Assembly: GCA_937877165.1 (NCBI GenBank)
Contig: CALEFO010000137.1
Coordinates: forward strand, 1-5,317
Direction of reading: 5' to 3'
Origin: an uncultured Lachnospiraceae bacterium
GTDB lineage: Bacteria; Bacillota; Clostridia; Lachnospirales; Lachnospiraceae
Length of the DNA: 5,317 bases
In this document: positions 1 through 4,262 of the stretch, in pieces
How the letters are laid out: each line of letters begins with the position of its first letter
Position numbering within the stretch: the stretch's first letter is position 1
The notes under the pieces: model-generated
The model's input: only the letters and a program-made list of their open reading frames with translations
Told to the model about the DNA's origin: nothing
The model's database searches: none
Position numbers and translations under genes: made by a program

Positions 1-331
1 CCGCAATGAGGCGGAAGCCCGAAATCGCGAACTCTCTTGCCACGATGATGCAGACCACCCACGCCGGAATTCTGCCGAGGGCAATCAGGCAGATCATACC
101 GGAGCAGACAAGGAGCTTATCCGCCAGAGGATCCATGAACTTGCCGAAATTGGTGACCAGATTGTACTTGCGCGCAATCTTGCCGTCCGCAAGGTCCGTA
201 AGGCTTGCGACGACGAAAATCGTCAGTGCAATCCAGTCACTTGCCGCACCGAACGGCTGTGCCAGAAGGACCGCCACGAAGAACGGCACCAGAATCATTC
301 GCATCATTGTCAGTTTATTCGGCAGATTCAT
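1..331 (-). CDS. pgsA: CDP-diacylglycerol--glycerol-3-phosphate 3-phosphatidyltransferase, 5' part only
   Basis: Integral membrane enzyme that transfers a phosphatidyl group from CDP-diacylglycerol to glycerol-3-phosphate, the committed step to phosphatidylglycerol. The window holds the first 110 codons; the gene runs off the left edge (the family is usually about 180-200 residues). The diagnostic CDP-alcohol phosphotransferase signature DGxxARx8GxxxDxxxD is intact: D49, G50, A53, R54, G63, D67 and D71. Hydrophobic stretches at about residues 9-24, 33-47 and 73-100 fit membrane helices. The N-terminus MNLPNKLTMMR is typical of PgsA. The ATG at 331-329 is preceded by GGGAGA with an 8-nt gap, lying inside the end of rimO. 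The start overlaps the rimO stop by 17 nt, so translational coupling is likely. Other CDP-alcohol transferases (for example PgsA2-like) share the signature, but position after rimO favours PgsA. Confidence 0.93.
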   Translation of the reverse strand, partial: MNLPNKLTMMRMILVPFFVAVLLAQPFGAASDWIALTIFVVASLTDLADGKIARKYNLVTNFGKFMDPLADKLLVCSGMICLIALGRIPAWVVCIIVAREFAISGFRLIA

Positions 332-1673
332 CAATGATTTCTCCCATCAAGTCATAATCCTGCGAGCCTGTGACCCTTGCGCGCACAAATGTGCCGCTCA
401 TCAGATCCCGCGTTGTTTCCACGAAAATATTACTGTCCACATCCGGAGCATCCATGTAGGTCCGTCCGACATAGACATATCCGTTCTCCGAAAGGTCGTC
501 CGCAAGGCGTCCCTCAATGAGGACCTCCAGGTCTCTTCCTTCCTGCTCCTTCTCGTGGCGGAACGCAATTTCCTGCTGCGCGAGCATGAGCTCCTTCTGC
601 CGTCTTTTCTTCGTGGAAGGATGAACCTGGCCTTCAAACTTCGCGGCCGGAGTTCCCTCCTCCTTCGAATAGGTATAGACGCCCAGACGGTCGAACTGCA
701 TTTTTCTTACAAAATCAAGAAGCTCCCTGTGATCGTCCTCTGTCTCTCCGGGAAAGCCCGCAATCAGCGTGGTTCGAAGGCAAATGCCGGGAACACGGAG
801 ACGAAGCTTTTCCACCATCTCCTCCAGTTCCTTCCGGTTCGTCCGCCGTCCCATTTTCTTCAGAATCCGGTCCGAAGCATGCTGAATCGGCATATCAAGA
901 TACGGAACGACCTTGCCGCCGGCTGCCAGAACATCAATCAGTTCATCGGTAATCTCTTCCGGATAGCAGTACAGAACACGGATCCAACGGATGCCGCTTA
1001 CCAGACAGAGCCTTCTTAGAAGCTCCGGCAGCATCTTCTTCCCGTACAGGTCCACTCCGTAGAGCGTTGTCTCCTGTGCAACCAGAATCAGCTCCTTCGC
1101 TCCCTGCGCCGCAAGATTCCTTGCGTCCTCCAGGATCTGCTCCATCGGAACACTCCGGTAGTGGCCGCGGATTGCGGGAATCGCGCAGTAGGTGCAGCAC
1201 TTGTTGCAGCCCTCTGCAATCTTCAGGTAGCCAACAAAGCTGCCGAAGGTCAGAACCTGCCTTGCCGCAGACGGAACAAGATCCGGATTCACGATCAGTG
1301 CCTTCTCCTGCTTCTCTCCTCCGGAGAGCTTCTGAAGAACCTCACCGACGGAATCCTCCGCCGTGGTCCCGATCACCGCGTCCACCTCAGGGATCAGCTT
1401 CAGGATCTCATCCTGATAGCGCTGTGCAAGACATCCCGTGACGATGAGATATTTCAGATTCCCCGTCTCCTTGAGTTTCGCAATTTCAAGGATCTCATCA
1501 ATACTCTCCTGCTTCGCCGAGTCGATGAAGGCGCAGGTGTTCACCACGGCCGCCTCTGCCTGCTGTTCGTCTTCGGTAAACGAACAAATGCCGCCATCCT
1601 CGAGAATGCCAGCCATTTTCCGTGTATCTACCGTATTCTTATCGCAGCCAAGCGATACAAAAAGCGTCTTCAC
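315..1673 (-). CDS. rimO: Ribosomal protein S12 methylthiotransferase RimO
   Basis: Cytosolic radical-SAM enzyme that methylthiolates the conserved aspartate of ribosomal protein S12. It has 452 residues, within the family's usual size. The N-terminal UPF0004 domain carries three cysteines for the auxiliary [4Fe-4S] cluster: C10 (SLGCDKN), C47 (NTCAF) and C81 (TGCLAQ). The radical-SAM CxxxCxxC is C156, C160, C163 in EGCNKCCTYCAIPAIRG. A C-terminal TRAM domain occupies about 378-448. The phrase APDVDSNIFV near 409-418 is typical of RimO rather than MiaB or MtaB. The start is GTG at 1673-1671: the next Met (residue 20) would remove C10, so GTG is required. The upstream SD is weak (GAAGAGA). The start lies 3 nt after the rpoZ stop, which suggests coupling to rpoZ. 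The stop is TAA at 315-317, inside pgsA. Key residues are all present. Confidence 0.97.
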   Translation of the reverse strand: MKTLFVSLGCDKNTVDTRKMAGILEDGGICSFTEDEQQAEAAVVNTCAFIDSAKQESIDEILEIAKLKETGNLKYLIVTGCLAQRYQDEILKLIPEVDAVIGTTAEDSVGEVLQKLSGGEKQEKALIVNPDLVPSAARQVLTFGSFVGYLKIAEGCNKCCTYCAIPAIRGHYRSVPMEQILEDARNLAAQGAKELILVAQETTLYGVDLYGKKMLPELLRRLCLVSGIRWIRVLYCYPEEITDELIDVLAAGGKVVPYLDMPIQHASDRILKKMGRRTNRKELEEMVEKLRLRVPGICLRTTLIAGFPGETEDDHRELLDFVRKMQFDRLGVYTYSKEEGTPAAKFEGQVHPSTKKRRQKELMLAQQEIAFRHEKEQEGRDLEVLIEGRLADDLSENGYVYVGRTYMDAPDVDSNIFVETTRDLMSGTFVRARVTGSQDYDLMGEIIDESAE

Positions 1674-1676
1674 GGA

Positions 1677-2060
1677 TCAGTTCTCTTCACTTTCGGAATC
1701 TGCTGCAGCATCCGACGGGTTTTCCTCCGAAGCCTCCTCGCTCTCGCGCAGTGCCTCTTCTGTCAGGCTGTTCTCCAACGCTCTTGCTGCCGCAAGATCC
1801 GCCTCCTCATAGCCAAGAACCTCTTCCTCGTCCTGCGGAAGAATCTTCAGCTTCTCCTGCTCCAGCTCCTCGACCGCAATGGAAAGCGGCTTCTTGCCCG
1901 CCACGTTGTCAACCATGGGTGCATCGCCGTCTACAATCTGTCTTGCTCTCTTGGCCGTTGCCATCACAATGGAATAACGGCTGTTGATGACCGGCGTCTC
2001 GCCCTCTTCCACGCCCTTGTTTACCACGTTCATAAGGTCTACATAAGAAGGATGAATCAT
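1677..2060 (-). CDS. rpoZ: DNA-directed RNA polymerase subunit omega with long acidic tail
   Basis: Small RNA polymerase subunit that helps the beta' subunit fold and assemble. It has 127 residues, longer than the usual 65-90. The omega core is residues 1-73: MIHPSYVDLMN start, NSRYSIVMATAKRARQI at 26-42, and KKPLSIAVEEL at 56-66. From about residue 77 to the end the protein is rich in Asp/Glu with Ala/Ser and no Lys, so it is probably disordered. The start chosen is ATG at 2060-2058, matching the family N-terminus, with AAAGGA about 10 nt upstream. An in-frame GTG at 2102 would add 14 unrelated residues and lacks a well-spaced SD. The gene lies 125 nt after gmk and 3 nt before rimO, as in the usual gmk-rpoZ pairing. 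The core assignment is firm; the function of the tail is unknown. Confidence 0.95.
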   Translation of the reverse strand: MIHPSYVDLMNVVNKGVEEGETPVINSRYSIVMATAKRARQIVDGDAPMVDNVAGKKPLSIAVEELEQEKLKILPQDEEEVLGYEEADLAAARALENSLTEEALRESEEASEENPSDAAADSESEEN

Positions 2061-2126
2061 ACTGTTGTGTTCCTTTCCAGGCTGCTGCGCAGCCACTGTC
2101 ACGTTCCTGTTTCTTAATTGGTTGTC

Positions 2127-2151
2127 CCGCTTCTTTCCATGAAAAAAGCGG
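2127..2151 (-). repeat. Hairpin between gmk and rpoZ
   Basis: On the minus strand CCGCTTTTTTC pairs with GAAAGAAGCGG over 11 bp (one T-G pair) around a 3-nt ATG loop, 34 nt after the gmk stop. The T-run lies inside the left arm and none follows the right arm, so an intrinsic terminator is unlikely. It could be an mRNA processing or stability element between gmk and rpoZ. Confidence 0.5.
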
Positions 2152-2185
2152 TCACTGCGGCATACGCCGACAAATCAGTATACCA

Positions 2186-2821
2186 TTACTTGTCATCCGC
2201 CGCCAGTTTTTTCAGTTCTTCCGAAATTTCGGCAATCATCTCGGGCTGACGTCTGGGCGCGTTCTTGGCCTCCTGAATGGTCCGGTGCACAAGCTCCACG
2301 GCTTCATCCAGATCATCATTGACAATCAGGTAGTCGTACCAGGCCATCTCGCCCGCCTCCTCGGCTGCCCGCTGCATTCTCTCGCGAATGACCTCCTCAC
2401 TCTCCGTTCCGCGGAAGGTCAGGCGGTGATGAAGCTCTTCGGCAGACGGCGGCGTCACGAACAGGAAAATCGCGTCCGGACATTTCTCCTTGATCTGCCG
2501 CGCTCCCTGCACCTCAATTTCCAGAATGACATCCTTCCCTGCTGCGATGGACTCCTCCACGTACTTTCTCGGGGTACCGTAGCAGTGATCCACATAGCCG
2601 GCGTGCTCAAGAAGCCCGTCCTCTGCCACCATCCGGTCAAATTCCTGCTGTGTAAGGAAATGATAGTCGACACCGTCCTTTTCCCCGGGCCGCGGATTTC
2701 TCGTTGTCACCGACACCGAAAGTGCATACTCCGGATGCTTCTTCAAGAGCTCTCTCATAATGGTTCCCTTGCCCGCTCCGGAAAAACCGGAAATTACGGT
2801 CAGACTTCCCTTCTTCGTCAT
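2186..2821 (-). CDS. gmk: Guanylate kinase
   Basis: Cytosolic kinase converting GMP (and dGMP) plus ATP to GDP plus ADP, feeding GTP and (p)ppGpp pools. It has 211 residues, normal for the family. The P-loop GFSGAGKGT is residues 12-20; F13 replaces the more common Pro. The GMP-binding segment SVTTRNPRPGE with DYHF spans 37-54. E72 and YGTP (81-84) belong to the GMP-binding lid, DVILEIEVQGARQ is 97-109, and the lid arginines lie around R134-R149. The start is ATG at 2821-2819, preceded by a perfect AGGAGG with a 7-nt gap, giving the N-terminus MTKKGSLTVISG expected of Gmk. The frame stays open upstream to 2944, but that extension (starting MRPGPEG) merely reads through palindromic intergenic DNA and is unlikely to be translated. 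All catalytic landmarks are present. Confidence 0.97.
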   Translation of the reverse strand: MTKKGSLTVISGFSGAGKGTIMRELLKKHPEYALSVSVTTRNPRPGEKDGVDYHFLTQQEFDRMVAEDGLLEHAGYVDHCYGTPRKYVEESIAAGKDVILEIEVQGARQIKEKCPDAIFLFVTPPSAEELHHRLTFRGTESEEVIRERMQRAAEEAGEMAWYDYLIVNDDLDEAVELVHRTIQEAKNAPRRQPEMIAEISEELKKLAADDK

Positions 2822-2833
2822 CTCTGCTCCTCC

Positions 2834-2852
2834 TGTGCCATGTGCTGGCACA
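2834..2852 (-). promoter_or_regulatory. gmk: Hairpin touching the gmk ribosome binding site
   Basis: In the transcript TGTGCCA and TGGCACA form a 7-bp stem with a 5-nt GCACA loop. Its last base is the first A of the gmk SD AGGAGG (2834-2829). The stem does not bury most of the SD, so it may instead keep it accessible after the upstream palindromes. Any regulatory role is inferred. Confidence 0.4.
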
Positions 2853-2883
2853 TCTTTGACTTCTATCGTCAGCCGCCCCATCT

Positions 2884-3002
2884 CCAATCCGCTTCGCTCC
2901 TTGTCGATTGGCCCGGCCAGGGGCCCTTCGGGCCCTGGCCGCATGTGAAGTGCAAGAGGCCATCGGACTGCAAGCAGTCCTCCGGCTCTTTCACTTCACA
3001 TG
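2884..3002. repeat. Composite palindromic intergenic element between yicC and gmk
   Basis: Three adjacent inverted repeats fill most of the yicC-gmk gap. First, 2942-3002 is a 61-nt palindrome: CATGTGAAGTG pairs with CACTTCACATG, then AAGAG/CTCTT after one mismatch, an internal loop, and GGACTGC/GCAGTCC around AA. Second, 2915-2940 is a GC-only arm pair, GGCCAGGG/CCCTGGCC, with an inner CCC/GGG and one bulge. Third, 2884-2911 has CCAATC/GATTGG ends enclosing 16 nt. The GC content exceeds that of the flanking genes and there is no T-run, so this is not a standard terminator. The density of palindromes suggests a dispersed repeat (REP/BIME-like or MITE remnant), though only one copy is in this window. 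In the mRNA it would form a rigid block between two genes. Confidence 0.65.
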
Positions 3003-3009
3003 TGCTGAC

Positions 3010-3891
3010 TTATTCAAGGTTTTGAATCTGCTCGCGGATTTTCTCGATCTCTGTCTTTAAGCCGATGGCGATATCCGCCGACTCCGCATCGTCTGTTTTG
3101 GAGAGGATGGTATTCGCCTCCCGGTTCAGCTCCTGCGCAAGGAAGTCGAGCTTGCGTCCGACGCTTTCACTGGTCTTCAGGAGCTCTTCGCGCACCGCTT
3201 GGATATGGCTTTCCAGACGGACTATCTCCTCATCCACGCAGACCTTGTCCGCATACAGCGCCGCTTCCTGCAGAATCCGGGTCTCATCAATCTGCGTATC
3301 CTGCAGAATCTCCTGCATCCTTGTATACAGACCTGTCCGGTATTTCTCCAGAATCACCGGTGCATTGGCCCGGATCTTCTCCACGCCTTCCTGAAGGCCG
3401 TCCAGCTTATGCAGAAGATCCTTCGTGATAAAGTCTCCTTCGCGCCTTCTCGCCTCCACAAACTGATCTGCCGCCTTCTGCACGCACAAAAGAAGCGGCT
3501 CCAGAAGCTCATCATTCTCCTCGTCTTCCTCTTCCAGTGAAAGAACCTCCGGATACTGCGACAGCCTCTCCGCCGACAAATTCAGCGGCAGGCCGTAATC
3601 CTTTGAAATTGCCCGGATGCTCTCCAGATATTCCCCTGCGAGTGCGCGGTTGTAATACACCCTGGCCGCGGATTCATCCAGATTCTCGTAGCCGATATAG
3701 ACATCCACCTTTCCTCGAAGAATTCTCTTTTTCAGCTCCTCGCGAATCTTCGCCTCAAACGGATTCAGCTGCTTCGGCAGCCGGATGTTCAGATCCAGAT
3801 ACCGGTTATTGACGGATTTGATCTCCGCCGTAAATTTTCTTCCAGCATCGGACACTTCTGCGCGCCCGTACCCTGTCATACTGGTTGCCAT
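3010..3891 (-). CDS. yicC: YicC/YloC family endoribonuclease
   Basis: Member of the YicC/YloC family; homologues in E. coli and B. subtilis have been described as oligomeric endoribonucleases acting in RNA turnover. It has 293 residues, the usual length. The N-terminal YicC domain opens with SMTGYGR (4-10), followed by EIKSVNNRYLD (23-33) and RGKVDV (60-65). The middle (about 119-131) is a variable acidic loop. The C-terminal DUF1732 domain carries DETRILQEAALYADK (202-216), EEIVRLESH (221-229) and GRKLDFLAQELNREANT (245-261), the best-conserved family blocks. The start is ATG at 3891-3889 with AGGGGG 6-7 nt upstream; Met5 is possible but less well spaced. It is the first gene of the minus-strand cluster and diverges from rqcH, as yloC sits near yloA/rqcH in B. 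subtilis. A strong palindrome starts 8 nt after its TAA stop. The exact RNA target is not known from sequence. Confidence 0.95.
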   Translation of the reverse strand: MATSMTGYGRAEVSDAGRKFTAEIKSVNNRYLDLNIRLPKQLNPFEAKIREELKKRILRGKVDVYIGYENLDESAARVYYNRALAGEYLESIRAISKDYGLPLNLSAERLSQYPEVLSLEEEDEENDELLEPLLLCVQKAADQFVEARRREGDFITKDLLHKLDGLQEGVEKIRANAPVILEKYRTGLYTRMQEILQDTQIDETRILQEAALYADKVCVDEEIVRLESHIQAVREELLKTSESVGRKLDFLAQELNREANTILSKTDDAESADIAIGLKTEIEKIREQIQNLE

Positions 3892-3902
3892 GTCTGCCCC
3901 CT

Positions 3903-3941
3903 ATTCTGACATTGCGATTACTGTGATGCCAATTCTGACAT
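3903..3941 (-). repeat. 10-bp direct repeat in the yicC leader
   Basis: ATTCTGACAT on the plus strand (ATGTCAGAAT in the yicC transcript) occurs at 3903-3912 and again at 3932-3941, a 29-bp spacing. The proximal copy lies just upstream of the yicC SD. It may be a chance or duplicated leader segment, or a paired binding site; nothing distinguishes these. Confidence 0.4.
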
Positions 3942-4002
3942 GAAGCTGTCCGCAAACGATTCATTTACGCCAGAATTTCCCTGTGCTGAACAGTTACAAT
4001 AA

Positions 4003-4031
4003 ATTATATTCACCGCCCATGATCCAGGCAA
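4003..4031 (-). promoter_or_regulatory. Candidate sigma-A promoter for the yicC-gmk-rpoZ-rimO-pgsA cluster
   Basis: On the minus strand, TTGCCT (4031-4026) is followed after exactly 17 nt by a perfect TATAAT (4008-4003). That is 4/6 and 6/6 matches to the sigma-A consensus with optimal spacing. Transcription would begin near 3996, giving a leader of about 105 nt before yicC. No other equally good pair was seen upstream of yicC. The assignment is by consensus only. Confidence 0.65.
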
Positions 4032-4056
4032 GGCCAAGATCTTCGTATGGTATAAT
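4027..4056 (+). promoter_or_regulatory. Candidate extended -10 promoter for rqcH
   Basis: On the plus strand, TATGGTATAAT ends at 4056: a perfect TATAAT (4051-4056) with the TGn extension. The -35 region (about 4027-4033) is a poor match, as is common for extended -10 promoters. Predicted transcription start is about 4063, giving a leader near 200 nt. The -35 region overlaps the -35 of the opposing yicC promoter, so the two polymerases would compete for this DNA. Confidence 0.55.
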
Positions 4057-4125
4057 ATCTCCTGCGGCCTGCTGCCGCCATGGCATCGCATGACTGCACC
4101 GCATATCCACATACATTTGACAACG

Positions 4126-4131
4126 TATACT
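4126..4131 (+). promoter_or_regulatory. Possible second -10 element for rqcH
   Basis: TATACT differs from TATAAT at one base and would start RNA near 4138, just before the long-range inverted repeat arm at 4142. The -35 region at 16-18 nt upstream is weak. A perfect TTGACA at 4117-4122 lies too close to serve this -10, and its own 17-nt-spaced position holds no -10. Low confidence. Confidence 0.25.
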
Positions 4132-4141
4132 AAATATAGAA

Positions 4142-4242
4142 GCAGCTGCTCCTCTCGTCCGGATTTCCAGATGGCTTCAGACATCAGCCAGAAAGCTTTG
4201 GGGTCTGGCATTTCAGGCCCCAAAAAGGGGCAGAGCAGCTGC
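4142..4242 (+). promoter_or_regulatory. Structured 5' leader of rqcH with alternative hairpins
   Basis: A perfect 10-bp inverted repeat (4142-4151, GCAGCTGCTC; 4233-4242, GAGCAGCTGC) brackets about 81 nt. Inside, TGGCT/AGCCA (4172-4176/4186-4190) is flanked by CCAGA/TCTGG (4167-4171/4204-4208). Next, TTGGGGTCTG/CAGGCCCCAA (4198-4207/4214-4223) forms a 10-bp stem with one G-T pair. GCCCC (4217-4221) can instead pair with GGGGC (4227-4231) across AAAAA. These are partly exclusive, a switch-like layout. No U-tract follows, so a transcription terminator is not evident; the outer stem ends 1 nt before the SD region GGAAGGA (4244-4250), so translational control is more plausible. It matches no riboswitch or T-box that I recognise. 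Confidence 0.45.
4198..4223 (+). repeat. Strong hairpin in the rqcH leader
   Basis: Inverted repeat with a 10-bp stem (one G-T wobble on the plus-strand RNA) and a 6-nt GCATTT loop. On the opposite strand the wobble becomes a C-A mismatch, so the structure favours plus-strand RNA, that is the rqcH transcript. It lacks a following T-run in either direction. Confidence 0.6.
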
Positions 4243-4262
4243 CGGAAGGACAGGTTTTCTCC

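Larger units (their letters stand above)
3892..4262. other. Divergent intergenic region between yicC and rqcH
   Basis: A 371-base stretch with no supported gene. It separates two outward-facing genes and so must hold both promoters. I see a good minus-strand sigma-A-like site, an extended -10 facing rqcH, a second weaker -10 facing rqcH, a 10-bp direct repeat in the yicC leader, and a hairpin-rich rqcH leader; each is listed separately where supported. Short open frames here (for example 4080-4133, and 4090-4320 which runs into rqcH) lack ribosome binding sites. Confidence 0.9.

Noticed and set aside
6..1019. A 337-residue plus-strand open frame opposite pgsA and rimO
   Set aside because: It spans two well-supported minus-strand genes and has no protein-family features.
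1161..2117. A 318-residue plus-strand open frame opposite rimO and rpoZ
   Set aside because: Antisense shadow across two real genes and their junction, rich in Leu/Arg/Cys and without motifs.
2822..2944. N-terminal extension of gmk (MRPGPEG...)
   Set aside because: The in-frame extension reads through palindromic DNA, and the internal ATG at 2821 has a perfect AGGAGG and the family N-terminus.
2285..3025. A 246-residue plus-strand open frame opposite gmk and the palindromic element
   Set aside because: Antisense shadow of gmk; its C-terminal part simply reads the palindromes.
4080..4133. A 17-codon frame upstream of rqcH as a possible leader peptide
   Set aside because: No Shine-Dalgarno sequence precedes it and the codon content suggests no attenuation logic.
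4117..4140. TTGACA followed by TATAGA as an rqcH promoter
   Set aside because: The spacer is only 12 nt, too short for sigma-A, and no -10 lies at 16-18 nt.
4198..4231. Intrinsic terminator before rqcH
   Set aside because: The hairpins are strong but neither strand has a T-run immediately after the stem.
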